Shown here piece by piece: positions 1 through 12,300 of a stretch of 64,000 bases of DNA; the stretch's first letter is position 1, and every line of letters begins with the position of its first letter. The translations under genes and the position numbers were made by a program. Source of the DNA: Ganoderma boninense. Its lineage: Eukaryota > Basidiomycota > Agaricomycetes > Polyporales > Polyporaceae. Location of the stretch: contig CM035314.1 of the NCBI GenBank assembly GCA_002900995.3, forward strand, positions 713,252 to 777,251, written 5' to 3'. Under the pieces are notes generated by a model. It searched no databases. It was not told the DNA's origin and saw only the letters and a program-made list of their open reading frames with translations.

Positions 1-399
1 CCTACGGCGGAAGACCGGGAGCTGGCGGCCAAGCTCGCCGACCATACGTTCATGATCGCACACCTCGAGGAGTTTCTCCGGGACCGGCGCTGGCCCGACA
101 ACGATCGTATCGCCCCTTCACAGCCGCCACTCTCGTCCCCGTCCTCGTCTCTTAGCGGGGGTCAGCCAGACATAAACGTGCAACCACCAGCATCGTCGAA
201 CCAGGGTTCCAAGGTTGCAGAGGCGCGTAAACGATCTCGTCCTGCGGAGTCGACGAACAACAACAACAACGAGGGCCGCACGGCGAAGAGGCAGCGGACA
301 TCGAGAACCAAGCCGGCTCGAAGAGCGCCTGCCCCTCCCCCCTCCTCGACGCACGCAATGCGCACGCGCAGCCAAACGAGGAGAGACAGAGCTGCCTAG
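1..399 (+). CDS. FunK1-type fungal protein kinase, C-terminal part only (runs in from the left edge)
   Basis: The frame is open from base 1 to a TAG at 397-399. It matches the last ~130 codons of the complete FunK1 gene at 8837-11391: both have PTAEDR, then FMIAHLE, FLRD.RW and DDRI or DNDRI, a Pro/Ser-rich stretch, and the end THAMRTRSQT. Basic clusters (RKRSRP, KRQRTSR) look like nuclear localisation signals. The kinase domain itself lies outside the window, so the assignment rests on similarity to the neighbouring copy. The 3' flank is also related to that copy's 3' flank, and both are followed by a member of the multidomain family. It is therefore half of a duplicated two-gene unit. Confidence 0.75.
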   Translation, partial: PTAEDRELAAKLADHTFMIAHLEEFLRDRRWPDNDRIAPSQPPLSSPSSSLSGGQPDINVQPPASSNQGSKVAEARKRSRPAESTNNNNNEGRTAKRQRTSRTKPARRAPAPPPSSTHAMRTRSQTRRDRAA

Positions 400-1251
400 G
401 TGTCCAGGCGAGATGACCTGTTCCTCTGTCTACCCTGGTCCGGTTGAATGATCGCGCAAGCGGCATGCAGCTTGCTTCACGTCGCCTCACTATGCCTCTT
501 GGGTGCCTGTCGGAGTCCGACGCCTGTCGCGGGCCACGCTTCCCACCTTCCTTCAGGAATTTGCGTACCTACGCACTTATCACGATCGGAGACCCACTCA
601 GTGTCCTAAGTTAGACTGTGTCAGCCCTGCACAGCGCAAGGACTCTATTCGTACAGGACACCATTCGACGGTAGAACTCTGACGCGAGCGTCCGACAGTT
701 CGCTCCTTCTAGCAACATCCAATGGCGGACGAGTGGCGCGGAGCAATCCGTCTCATTCCCAATCGTGTTCTATGTCGACACGCCGTAGCCAATATAGCCT
801 CATGGATATCCTCCCTGAGTGCTTGATAGGAACGCATTAAACTTGGACGATGAGCCCAGTATTGCGACCCGGCGGCGCCTCCCTACTTCTAGTTGATTAC
901 TGGATTACATTTATACACACTTCGTTCTATGGTTGTCCCTATATACCCCCGATTTCTCATCATTTTTGCGTCCATTTTCCGGGTCTTTCGTGTGCTCACT
1001 GTTGTGAGGAATGGGAAGCCCAAATCCGGCTTCTTGCAGGAAGCAAGTAAGCGCCTACACTCCCCTCTTGGACCGCGACCACGACCTGCCAGGCAGCCAC
1101 GCAATCCAACAGACCCTGTATAAAATATAACGACCCGTACAACGACCCAAGGAGTCGCACTCTGCTTGTGAGTGGCTTTCATTCATTCACTAACAATAGG
1201 AGCTCGCATCGCTGACCGCATACAGTGAACTCAGCCCTGGAATTTAACATC
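400..1251. other. Intergenic, duplicated flank
   Basis: I see no gene. The stretch is recognisably related to 11392-12300: both carry a paired stretch ending in TCGACGG, both end in 'ctcgcatcgctgaccgcata' about 30 bases before the next ATG. It lacks the CACGTG present near 11892 in the other copy. Confidence 0.6.
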
Positions 1252-4200
1252 ATGGCGAAACCTCTGGTCGTCATCTTGTGCCTTGAAGAATATTGTCTCC
1301 AGCTCTCGTTCAAAATTCACCGTCATCTCCTCTCCACTCTCGAAACCAAGGCTGAGGTCCGCCAGGCCCTGAAGCCCGCACAAGCACGCCGGTATCTGAC
1401 CAGCACAGTCCGGCCTCACGCTGTCGTCGTAGTCGATGCCGCTCTCGCTCATCCCTGGAATCGCGACATCCTCTGGCTGCTCGGAAACTATGTGAAAGCT
1501 GGGGGAACGGCTGTGTTCTCTGGTATGTTCTTCAGCACCATTCCGGACATGGTCTTCGACGAGATCTGGAGGGACGTCTTTCTCCTGCCCTGGCGCGCGT
1601 CCTTCCCCGACAGAAGCTCCGACTTTGTTCTCAACTCTCAGGTACGCGGACTCGACGTCGCCGAGCTTCCTTTGGCATACAAGCCATCCACTCTACACGC
1701 GACGTGGATCAACGGTGTTTCTCCCCTCAATGCCTTGTCCATGGACCGCGGAGAGGCGAGGAAGTTGGAGAAGGGAAAGGAGGGAGAGCCGCCGGGGCTG
1801 GGGATGGTGAAGACGACCGTCGCGTTTGCGACGCACGAGAAGGGCCGCGTCGGGTATGTCGGGGACATGAACATCGAGGGCAGCAGAGACGCCGCTCAGA
1901 TCATCCTCGCTATGTGCCTCTACCCTGGTTCGAAAGCTCCCACTGCTCCAGGAACAGGAGGTCCTCCGGTGAGTCCTTCCTCCACTCCCTTTCTCCCGCT
2001 GTTCTCCAACCCCCAGTGTCTCGAGGTTCTCCTAGGGGCGCCTTCTGCGGATGAAACCCTCCCGCGGCGCAACATCCTCATCTTGTCCCTCGAGAAAGAA
2101 CCCTGGTTGGACGAGTCCTACGCGCAACTCCACAGTGCCCTGCGCATCAACGCGAACGTCACAGAGGTCCAGTCCCCGGGCGCAGCTTCGACAGCCCTAG
2201 CCGCAACGCCCCGCCCCGACGCGGTGCTCGTCTCCGATGGCGCGATCGCGCACAATGAGCACGCCCGCACCCTGCGCGCGCTCGTGGACTACGCGCACAC
2301 AGGCGGGACCGTGGTGCTCGGAATGCACTTCTCGAACCACTTCCCGCTCGGCTCGGGGCGCACCTTCTTCGGCGCGTGGGGGCTCCCGTGGGACCAGGGT
2401 GAGTACTACCGCACGACGTTCGCGGTAAACGCGGACGGGGTCCCCGCCCCGCTCGACGGGGCCGTGTTCTTGCCGGAGTTCAGCATGAAAGCGCTGCACG
2501 TTAAGGGCGCACGACCCGAAGAGGCGGTCTACCTCCCAGCGACGGATGCGCGTGTGCAGTCGTTCGTGTTCCCTCGGGAACCCATCACGGGTGAGCAAGC
2601 GCGAGAGAGCCCCGCGGTGTTCGCGCGAGTGGGTGAAGGATACTTGGGGTATGTCGGGGACGTAAACGGGGAGCAGGGCTCGACGCGCATCCTGCTGGAG
2701 ATGTGTGGGGTGAAGATACGGTCGGGGGATATGGGCCCAAGGAGGCTCATGAGGAGCGTCACGATGCACCCCAATGGGACGAGGGAAGCGGTGCATGAGG
2801 CGGAGGAGGAGGTCCCCCTGCCTGTACCCGTGCGTCAGCCTCCCCCGCCTCGAGGACCGAGGGCGCGAGACGAGGAGGTACAGAGGTGGAACGCTTTGCG
2901 AGATACAGAGAGGAAGCAGATGAGGGCAGAGGCGGAGGCGGAAAGGGACGAGGTGCGTCGCTGTCACTGTTTTACCTGCAGCACTATCGTGAATGCTGTC
3001 ATTCAGGGAAACGATATGTTCCGCTCGGGGAAGTGGAAGGAAGCTGCGGAGATGTACCGCAATGCAATTATGTGTTGGGGCCCGCAACCTGTCTATCTGT
3101 CTAACCTCGCTGCGGCACTCCTCAAGCTTGAGTTGTATGACGGTCTCCTCATCGTTCCAGTTGCACCTAATACGTACTGACCCGATCGTCTCCCCAAACC
3201 ACAGGTACGAGCTCGCCGACAGCGCTGCATCTCGCGCTCTCCTGCACGACCCGAAACACATCAAGGCACTGTATCGACGCGCCCTCGCGCGAAACGCGTT
3301 GGGGCGTTATGACGCTGCGATGTTCGGTCAGTCTCTCCTCTTCCTCTCCTACGTGTGCACCAGGACGTAGGCCGATATTGACATTTATTTTCTTCGGCGC
3401 AGACCTCAACCGTCTGCTCTCGTTAGAGCCCACAAACCGTCCCGCACTCGACGAGCTCAGCGCCATGGTCATGCACAATGGGCAAAGCTCCACCGTTAGC
3501 TGGCCCGGGGACGAGCAGATTCGCCTGCAAGATGCCAAGGATACCGAACCCCCCCTCGAGATCGACGACGCTGATTGCGACCCGCTCAAGGCGCTCGCGA
3601 CTGGGAACGGGGAGCAGTGCCGAGCGTGGAACCATGATGGGTGCAAGGACATAGACAACTGTCCCTTCAAGCATGCTTTTGACGGGCAGAGCGTCAGAGA
3701 CGATCTGTATGTCCTCTCCTATTCACCATCCTGAGTCTCAATACGTGTAATTGACGACAGAGTGTATTACTAGACGGCGGAATGTCTGTCTGTCATGGTT
3801 GCTCGGGCAGTGCCACTCGGGAGACGACTGCGTATACGCTCACGACGACAAGTATCTACCTCTTCAGGGCTGGTGGACCGACGATGCACGGCTCTCGCGA
3901 CTCCGCACGGTGTTCCAAACCGCCGTCAAAGAGGCACCGCTGGACCTCGGAGAGGGGCCCGTCTCAGAGTGCATCCTCGCGGAGGCGCTCAAGCCTTTGC
4001 ACTGGCAGTTCGACCTGTGGTACACCGCGGAGTTCGAGCATGATTCGGACGAGAGGATGTGCAATGAGCCCCCTCAGGCTCGTGACGAAGAGATGGATTG
4101 GGAGGACGAGGAGGACGGGATGGAGCAAGGTCACTCGGATTCATTCGAGGACGAGATCGAGGAGCGCGGAAAAATCGGGAACTACGGGTTTATGGATGCA

Positions 4201-4359
4201 GACGTTGAGGAGATGCTCATGTACGGCATTAAACCATACGACGACGATGCCTACGTATGCATTCCCCACGACTTTTATGATTTAATGAGCTCACCTTCTG
4301 TGATCCAGGATGAACTTGAGCAAATCCATCGCATAACGGGTTCGGGAAGGCGCAGCTAG
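1252..4359 (+). CDS. Copy 1: two Rossmann-like domains + TPR + two CCCH zinc fingers (intact, 912 aa)
   Basis: Seven exons close in phase: 1252-1968, 2017-2952, 3007-3134, 3205-3326, 3403-3706, 3774-4254 and 4309-4359. Domain 1 (about residues 1-238) starts MAKPLVVILCL and has RPHAVVVVDAAL, AGGTAVFSG and GRVGYVGDMN. Domain 2 (about 250-520) repeats that pattern (RRNILILSLE, PDAVLVSDGA, GGTVVLGMHFSNH, GYLGYVGDVNGEQGS, LEMCGV). A TPR block follows (GNDMFRSGKWKEAAEMYRNA, YLSNLAAALLKLEL, KALYRRALAR). Two CCCH fingers follow: CRAWNHDGC..NCPFKH (C-x7-C-x5-C-x3-H) and CLSWLLGQC..DCVYAH. After these come a GWWTD motif, an acidic tail and a short last exon. The TPR and finger families are well known and suggest protein and RNA binding. 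The N-terminal domains are unassigned, with a class I amidotransferase-like or ThuA-like fold inferred only. Function unknown. Confidence 0.85.
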
Positions 4360-5115
4360 TCGTGCGTCGGTCGCCAAGATGTTTGAAGGCTTCCAGTTTC
4401 CGGTGGCCAGGCTGAAGTCTGGGTTGCGACCGTTGTAAGTAAGCGGTGTCGCCGTGTGCGATGGTTTGCCTTGAAAGAGCCTCGACGGTGAAGGTAATAG
4501 TGACCATAGGGCTTATTCAAGTTCCCGTACAAGATGCCGTGCCGCTGCTTTACGTGCATTTATGGCCCTCCAAAGCCACCCTCAAAGGCTGCCCAAAGTT
4601 CCGCGCATAGTCGTCCTTGGCTGATTAAGGTATGGTATACAGTGGTGGAAGGAGAGCTTCGAGTTCGAGGCTCGAGTCGCCTGCAGGCGGCGCAACTTCG
4701 GGCGATCGAGTTCAGTCGATTTACATCTATTTGCTTTGTGGCGGTCAACGTTTCAACCTATACTGAGCTCTTAGCGGCGAAGGCCGTAGACAAACATACA
4801 CGCAACATTCTTTGCCACTGACTACCCGACCGTAGGTTAAGTCGACATCAGAAGTGAACAGAGGGCAAGCTTCTGGCCACCAAAACTTCGGGTCGGCGGC
4901 TGGCAGTCGGCATCAACATCGAGATAAGGATCATACCAGTCTCAATCATAGTGACGTAACCGGAGGATGCCGGAAATGACAAGCCCAGGAGGCTTTCCAC
5001 GGAGACCACAATTCCAAGTAAAATCATCCGAAGCCCCACTCTCCAACAGCGTTACAAAACTCACACTGCCACTCGGCGTCATCGCACACAAAAGGTTCGT
5101 CCAAACATGACCAAT
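4360..5115. other. Intergenic between convergent genes, partly duplicated
   Basis: No gene seen. Bases about 4478-4605 (with 'cctcgacggtgaa' and 'tttacgtgcatttatg') match the 3' flank of the collapsed copy at 12795-12905. The duplicated unit therefore includes this flank. Confidence 0.55.
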
Positions 5116-8100
5116 TTAAATCCCAGCCTGCCAGTGACACACACCAATGGTGTCCGAATCGAACGAAACAAGAGCAAGAGCACAAACGGGGCCATCATGC
5201 CCCCGCGCCGCCACCACCCCCCTCCTCCCAGTCCCCCACTGCGCAAACCACCGCCTCCAAACGTCCGCCAGCCCACGCCACCTGCCGTTCGCCTCCCGCG
5301 GCGGCCCCGCAAACCTATTATTTCCATTCCCATTATGACCATTCGCGGTCCCCGTCGCCCTCTTCGCGTTCGGCGTGCTGAATGCATGCGACCCCGGCGG
5401 GCGCATCGGGAAGGACCCGATGTCGGACCTGGAGCTTGGGGCTCCCGCAGACCCGTCGATGCGCGGCCGCTTGCTGCCGTCCGTGCCGGGCTCCGGGACG
5501 ACGGTGGACGCGCGGATGGGGCCGACGGGGCGCTTCGGCTGCCACTTGGCGTCGACGCGGTCCACGACCTTGTCGTCCTTCGGCCACGCGGCGCTCGACG
5601 CGGCGGAGCTGAGGAGCGCGAGCATCGCCTTGTGGTCTGCGGCAAACTCCGCGCGTGCCTCGTCTTCGCTGGTGGGGTGGCGCTGGTCGTGCGCGAGGCT
5701 GTCGCCCTCGCGGGTCCTGTCAAAGAAGTCGAACTCGTCGTCGCCGTCGAACGGTGTGTCCATGTCCGCGGTGGTGTCTGTGGGGGCAGTGTGAGCGGGG
5801 GCGGGAGGGAGAGGGAGTCGGGCGACGGACGCCTGCAGCGCGGCCGTCTCCCGCTGCTTGCGCTCGTGCCTGTCGACGAGATAGTGCGAGTAGCAACGGT
5901 TGACGAGGGTTTTGAGGACAGAATCGAGGGGGCTGTCGAACTGGAGGGGTTCGCTGTCGGGGTGCTGGGTCAGGCGAAGCGCGCCCCATTCGCACATGCT
6001 CCGCTGCTTGAACGAGCCGCAGGTGTACGTGTCGTTTGTAAGCGTGAAGGCGTCAAAGTAGTCCTCGATGTGGTTCCCGACGTCGGTGCAGTTGGACTGC
6101 AGGTAGCGGACGGCGTAATAGTGGAGGACGTGCAGAAAAGACTCGAGCTCGTTGACCGCCGTGACGATCCTGGAGAGCCTGTCGAGCAGGCCGACGGACA
6201 TGAACTGCCAGGTGCCCTATGGACCATCAAACCAATCATTAATCAACACGCGCACTTGCACGGGATGCATCGAAACATGTACTCACAGTGCGCTCCGGCT
6301 GGCGGGCTAGAGTCAGCGGGACGTCGCTCTCCACGGGCTTCGAAAGCTCCCAATCGACGAGGAGCCCGGTCCACTTGATCCAGTAGCGCCTCCGCTTCTT
6401 CATGAACACCCACTTGGGAAGGATGAGGATGTTACCCCCGCTCACGTCGCGATGGATGATCTTCGCCTTGTCCATTGCGTAGTAATGGCCTAAGAGATTG
6501 TCACAGTGGTAAGAACCTGGAAGCAGCTCGAAACGGACAAAGCGCGGAGCACTCACCCTTGACACAATCATAAACCAGAGACACTAGTTGCTTCCCGTTC
6601 CGGAATCGGACCAACGGGAGCGCGACCTCCTTGACTACAACGCGGTAGTGCTGGTGTTGGCGTAGAGGGCAGTCGGTTCTAGTCTCCGAGCCGTTGCCGT
6701 CAACGGGGCCAGGGCGCTCCGTCCACCGGTCGTCGTCGTCCTCCCGTTTCCTCTTCAGACTCGACGACGACGGTCCTGCAACGGTGTTGGAAGACTGGAG
6801 GGAAGCCTGAGGATCATCGGCATTGAGAGGCAGGATGGGGTGGCGCCGAGCCCACCAGATGTGCGAGATCGTCTCCTGGCCCGCGATGTCTCCGTGACAG
6901 ACCAAGGTGGGGACGTGGGGAACCGGATGCTGCTCGTCGTTGAGCTGCGCGAGGACGTCGCCCTCCTTGTCGACGAAGAGGTAGTGTGCGCGCCACGCGT
7001 CCTTCAACCACACGAAGCGCTCCGTCTCGCAGTCGAGCGCGACGTATCCGCGGGTGCCGCGCCCCGCCATGCCGTCAGCGCAGAACGTCGGCTTGCACAC
7101 TAGGAACTGCCGCACGCTGTCGCCGTCGGGGACGTTGAGGCAGTAGCGGGGCCATTGCGGGACCAGCGACTCCCGGAAGAGCGAGCGGACGTAGGTGAAA
7201 GTTGGCGTCTCGCCCACGTCCTCGTCATCAGCGAGCTCCCGCTCCGTCTCGTCGACGTCGTCGGCCTTTGGTTCGGAAGCAGCGTCCATGGCGGTCCAGA
7301 GGTCGTTGCCGGGATGAACGCGCGTCGCGCTCTCGTCGAAGCCCATTCTGGGCGGGGGTCAGCTGCGAGATGCGCCACAGGATGTCGCACATGAGCTCCC
7401 AGTTGTCGTAGTAGTCGACAGCCTGCGTGACGATCGTCCCGGCGCGGTCCCAGCGCAGCACACGGAACTTGCGCCCGATGATGAGGAACATGAACACTGC
7501 CGTGCGCTGCTGGACGGCGTAGAGGAGCTCGGCGTACCCGATGACCTGGGCACGCACCCCAGTCCGCGTCTTCGCGTCCGCAGCCACAGTGCCGAGACCG
7601 TCGTCATACGGGTCATTGGAGACGGAGTCGCCCTTGAACTCGATGGAGAACAGCTGGTCTGGCCAGTGGGGGCGTCCGTCGGTAGGGCAGGCGTCGACGA
7701 AGAACAGGGCGGCGTCGGGCTTCTGGCGGTTCTTGTCGACAGACTTGTGGTCGGGCTTGTGCTCGGACTCGGCCATCTTCATGCCTGGGGCGAGGTTGTT
7801 GTCGTTGACGGCGGCTAGCTGTGAGGGTAGTGAGCAGACATGACCAGGGACTGGGCAGAAACGGGACTCACAAACGCTGCTGATATCTGGGCCTCAGACA
7901 TGGCCTTGGTGTTTCTGAGGGCCTCGAATGGGTTGGTCGCGACATGAGGCTTGGTGGCTGAGGAGGGAGGTGGAGGGAAGAACTCGACGAAGAACTGGTC
8001 GTTGTCGGCACCGAACGCCTTGGTCGCCATGTCTTCAGCTCTCTTGAGACGGTACTGCTCTTGGACCTTGCGTGTGGGTTCAGCTCCTAGAGAGTGGGCG

Positions 8101-8165
8101 AGGGTGACTTTGTACTCGGAGGCTTTCCAAGGAGTATCTTGGAATGAGTCAGCGGAGAGAGGCAT
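5116..8165 (-). CDS. FunK1-type protein kinase with one frameshift
   Basis: Four exons on the minus strand: 7872-8165, 6557-7818, 6287-6489 and 5116-6216. FunK1 kinases are a fungus-specific, strongly expanded kinase family of largely unknown targets. Visible signatures are a glycine loop and lysine region (GRGTRGYVALD, VWLKDAWR), the catalytic loop IHRDVSGGNILI, and LLVDWELSK in place of DFG, followed by GTWQFMSV. A long low-complexity C-terminus follows. All phases close only if one base is removed near 7354-7358, a run of five G on + (five C on the coding strand). There, ISQLTP and GFDESATRV are in different frames, whereas the paralog at 8837 reads straight through. The gene is either newly broken or carries a homopolymer error. 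It is convergent with copy 1 and divergent from the next FunK1 gene. Confidence 0.8.
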
Positions 8166-8836
8166 GATGTGATGGGGGCATAACGACAGACCTAGCGGGG
8201 GGAGAGGCCTGTTTTTATACGTTGAGGATGAGAGCTACTGCGGGTGGTTGAAGTAGAAGAACAAAGGAAGAGGGATAACAGGGTAAAGCGGGTAGAATGG
8301 AAGACACAGCGCGCTTGTCCGAGTAGGAATTCTCAGGCAAGGTGCTGGAACAATGGGGAGGAAATGGGTGCGGGTGGCACACAGCGGCACTGGGATGGCG
8401 GTGGCCGTTCGAATTCAACTTGCTTCATTCCCGATTTGGGACCTGGGGATGCACCACGGCACCTTCCGTGATAGGCGCCAGATCAATCGCAGCCACCGAG
8501 CCTGGCAAATCAGTTCTCAGTTCTCAGCCTGGCTCATTACATAAAGCATGGTAGCGGAATCGTGATTTGATCTTACAGCGTCACAGCCAAGGACGACTGC
8601 AACGAGTTGTCAGTTGTAACTTGTAACTAATAATGAGGAACGGGAGAGCATACGTGGGCGTCTACCCGGGAAGCGAGCGCTCTCGAAACGGCAAGCCTGA
8701 GTGCTAAGCTCCGTCAGACAAGTTCAGCTTCAACTACAACCACCTTCGTCTTCTCATCGTTGTTGTCCACTTCTCGCTCTGCGCCCTCTCCACCCCTCAT
8801 CTCCTTCATCTTTCACTTCCAAATCGCTCTCTCGTC
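8166..8836. other. Divergent intergenic region between two FunK1 genes
   Basis: It separates the ATG at 8163-8165 (-) from the ATG at 8837 (+), so it should hold both promoters. A TATA-like box serves the minus gene; the plus side is CT-rich (8740-8830) without a clear TATA box. Confidence 0.5.
8212..8219 (-). promoter_or_regulatory. TATA box candidate of the minus-strand FunK1 gene
   Basis: TATAAAAA on the minus strand, about 47 bases upstream of the ATG at 8165. Spacing and sequence fit a fungal core promoter; no transcript data. Confidence 0.45.
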
Positions 8837-11391
8837 ATGGCTAGCGGTGTAATCCATCTTGAGCACGACGTCTTCTACCACCAGTTCCTGCCTTGCCCCA
8901 ACCACGCCTCCCGCCTAAAACGTACGCGATCGAACCCTTTCAAAGCGCTCACAAATGCAGGTAAGATGACTCCTATGGAATTGTCTGATACTTTCGTGAA
9001 TCGAAGTCACCCTCATGTTGTTTTCGTGGCTGATGAGCCCGGCAGCTCAAGGCCGTCAACACGCAAGGACTTGTCCCCGGATTTCTCATTCGCGACACGA
9101 AGACAGCAGGGAAAGGCACAGACGGCAAGCATAACGTAGCTATTTTCCAGGACGCACAGGGCCATGGTCGCTTCTCTTGGGCTGATCAGGCCATTCCCGT
9201 TGAATTTGTCCAACCTGGTGCTACTGGCGCAGATCCTTTCAACTTCACGGAACCCGGATGCGAAGATGGCGAAGTAAAGGACGTCCAAGATCTCTCGTTT
9301 AAGCAACTCTCAACCACTGTAGAGCTCCTCTTCATGGCTCAGCATCGCGTTGCCGTCTTCATGCTCTTCGTCATCGGCCGAAAGTTCCGTCTTGTGTGCT
9401 GGGACCGCGCTGGGATCGTAGTCACGCCCGCGGTGGACTACTTCGAGGACCACGCCACTCTCTGCGACGTGCTGTCGCGCATCTCCCATCTGGATTCATC
9501 GGCGCTTGGATTCGACCTCAGCGCCACTCGCGTCCTCCCAGGCACGGCGGAATTCTCGCAAATGGAGTCTGCTGCTCAGAAGAACTCTGGCGACGTCGAC
9601 CACTCCGAACGCGACCTCGGAGCTGACGAGATTGGAGAGCCGGTCGTGTTTGAGTATGTGCGGTCTCTGTTTTGCGCCTCTCTCACCGACGACTCGGACT
9701 GGCCGTGGCACCGATTGGAAGTGCCTTCCGGGGCGACGGTACGCCACTACTTGGTGGGCAAGCCAACCTTCTGTGCTGCCGGTGTTGCAGGCCGCGGTAC
9801 CCGTGGATACGTCGCCCTTGACTGCCAGACAGGCCGCTTCGTGTGGCTGAAGGATGTCTGGCGGATGTCCTACATGAGCATGGATAGAGAAGGCGACGTT
9901 CTTCAGCGCCTCAACTCGGCTGGGATTGAAGGCGTTCCGACTCTGGTCTGCCACGGCGATGTCCTGGACCAAGTCACCGCAACAAGTGTCTGGTCCTCTT
10001 CTACGTCGACTTCGCATCACGGCACGCAGCATCCTGGCCCCTCACCTGCACTCCAACCAAATCCCGAGGCATCCTTCCGGGGACCCCTGCGGCAACACAG
10101 GCACTACCGCATCGCCATAGAAGAGGTATGTTTGCCATTGGACTACCTCACGAACGGCAAGCAGTTGGTGTCCCTGATGCTGGACGCCTTACGTGGTAAG
10201 CCTCGAACGACACAGGTTTCAGTCGCGATACTCATGACATGCTATAGCTCACTATCAAGCCAGCGTTAATCCGCATACGCGTTTGCTCCATTGCGACATC
10301 AGCAATGGCAATATTATGATCTATCCTAAGGTCAAACGGGATGGGGCTGGCAGGGCTACGTCGTTGGTGTGGACGGGGATCCTCAGCGACTGGGAGCTGT
10401 CAAAGTCGGTGGATGCCGAGCAAGCCTGTTCAACAGCAACACAGACTCATCGCTTGGTACGTTTGTCACTTTTACGCCGAGACACCACGGCTCATACACT
10501 CGTCAGGGAACATATCAGTTCATGTCTGTCAACTTGCTCCAAGATCCGGCGCGGCCCGTCCAGATATCAGACGAACTCGAGTCGTTTTTCCACGTCCTCG
10601 TCTACTATGCTGTGCGTCGCCTCCGGTCGACGTGCGACCGTCCCTCCTCGTGGATCACGGACTACTTCCATCGCTACGGGGGTCCCCTGCGACTAGGCGC
10701 ATGCGGGCTGAAGTCAACTGCCGTCGAAACCCGTGGACGCCTAGAATCGTTCACCCCGCCCGGCCCACTCTTCTTCTTCAGCCCTCTCGACGAGCTCATT
10801 TCCACCGCCCTTCGTGCGTTCCGAGCGCATTACAAAGTCATGGAGCACGAACGTCTGCAAGACTGTGCCCCCCCACCTCCATTCCCTCCCAGACGTCCCA
10901 TGGATCCGGCCCGCAAACGCCTTCGGCAGCGAAACTACCACGTCGACGAGGAGGTCCGTGCACTCCTCGATGCTGAGCATGCGACACGGAAACCGGTCGA
11001 TCATAGGCCTACGGCGGAAGACCGGTGGTTGTCGGCCAGTCTCGCAGATCACGCGTTCATGATCGCGCATCTGGAGAAGTTCCTCCGCGACCCTCGATGG
11101 GCTGACGACGATCGCATCCCTCCACCCCAACCTCCGAGTCCGTCGCTGCCTTCGCCGCCCGCTGAGCTGCAAGAGGAAGCTGCGGCCCTGCCGAGGTCCA
11201 CTGAGATGGGTAAACGTCCTTGTCCTGCGGAATCGTCGAGCCACCAAGACCGCGCTGCGAAGCGGCCGCGAACATCGAGACCCAGGCAGCTTCATAAAGC
11301 ATCTGCCCCCGTCCGGCCCTCGACACACGCAATGCGCACGCGCAGCCAAACGCAGAGAGACAGAGCTATACTGGGTGTTCAGCCGAGATGA
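8837..11391 (+). CDS. FunK1-type protein kinase (intact, 791 aa) with HCD catalytic loop
   Basis: Exons 8837-8960, 9038-10195, 10248-10456 and 10507-11391 close in phase. The N-terminal half carries MLFVIGRKFRLVCWDRAG, as in the neighbouring paralog. The nucleotide-binding lobe shows GVAGRGTRGYVALD and FVWLKDVWR (predicted ATP-binding Lys). The catalytic loop reads LLHCDISNGNIMI: the catalytic Asp and Asn are kept but the HRD arginine is Cys. The DFG position reads LSDWELSK, then GTYQFMSV. The C-terminus has a helical segment (HAFMIAHLEKFLRD) and basic clusters (AAKRPRTSRPR) that look nuclear. The downstream neighbour is a collapsed member of the multidomain family, the same order as at the left edge. 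Substrate unknown. Confidence 0.85.
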
Positions 11392-12300
11392 CCTGTTCTG
11401 CTGTATATGCTCAGGCTGGTTCGCCTGAGCGATGGCATGGCATGCTTTGTGCTGTGTATAGCTTTGCTTCTCGTCATCGATTCGTGTTACCTTTTTTGAC
11501 GTGCGCTCGTCGGACACGCCCGGCGCGGCGACCGTATACACTTAAGCCGTCTACGCTTCCCAACTTCCTGGAGGAATTCGCGTAGTTACGCGATGCACTC
11601 GTCGTGATTGGACTCGCTGTCAGTGCTCGAAACTAAACCGCGTCAGCAGTCCACAGCACAAGGGTTTCATTCGTACTTACGCGACGCCAATCGACGGTAC
11701 TGCACTAGCAATGCCTCCAGCTCGCCTACTCTAGTAGTAGCATAAAACGGTGGACGACCGGCGCGGCTTTGCCTCTTATTCGTATTCGTCTTCCATATCG
11801 ACGTGCTCCACCCATGACGACCTACTCTATTGGAGTTCAATGTACCTCGGCTATGAGCCCAGTATCCGGAGCTCTTCTCGGGAGCTCATCTCACGTGCGA
11901 CGCCCCCTTACTTCGAACTGATTAGTACGACTCAGACTGTATTCCATTTAAATACGCTGCATTCTACGGTTATCCCTGTATACCCTTCCGGTTTCTCGTT
12001 ATTTTTTGCTCTCATGTTACGAGTGTCCGTGTGCTCACTGTTCTGAGGATTATTGAATCCGGCTTGACCTTCAAGTTGCAGGCGCATAAGTAAGCGCCTA
12101 TACTCTCCTCTTCGCTCGCGACTATGATCTGCCAGGGAGCCACGAAACTCACATGAAAAATCCTCTCAACTTGACTAACATGATCCGTCCAACACTAAGG
12201 CGTCTCACCCTGCCTGTAAGTAGGCTTCATTCCCTAACCAACCATAGGAGCTCGCATCGCTGACCGCATATAGTGAGCTCAGCACCGAAATTCAACACCA
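11392..12300. other. Intergenic, duplicated flank
   Basis: No gene. It is related along its length to 400-1251. A CACGTG lies at about 11892-11897, in a segment that the left copy lacks. Confidence 0.55.

Noticed and set aside
5107..6378. 423-codon plus-strand frame opposite the FunK1 gene
   Set aside because: It is an antisense shadow of the FunK1 C-terminal exon with biased composition and no domain.
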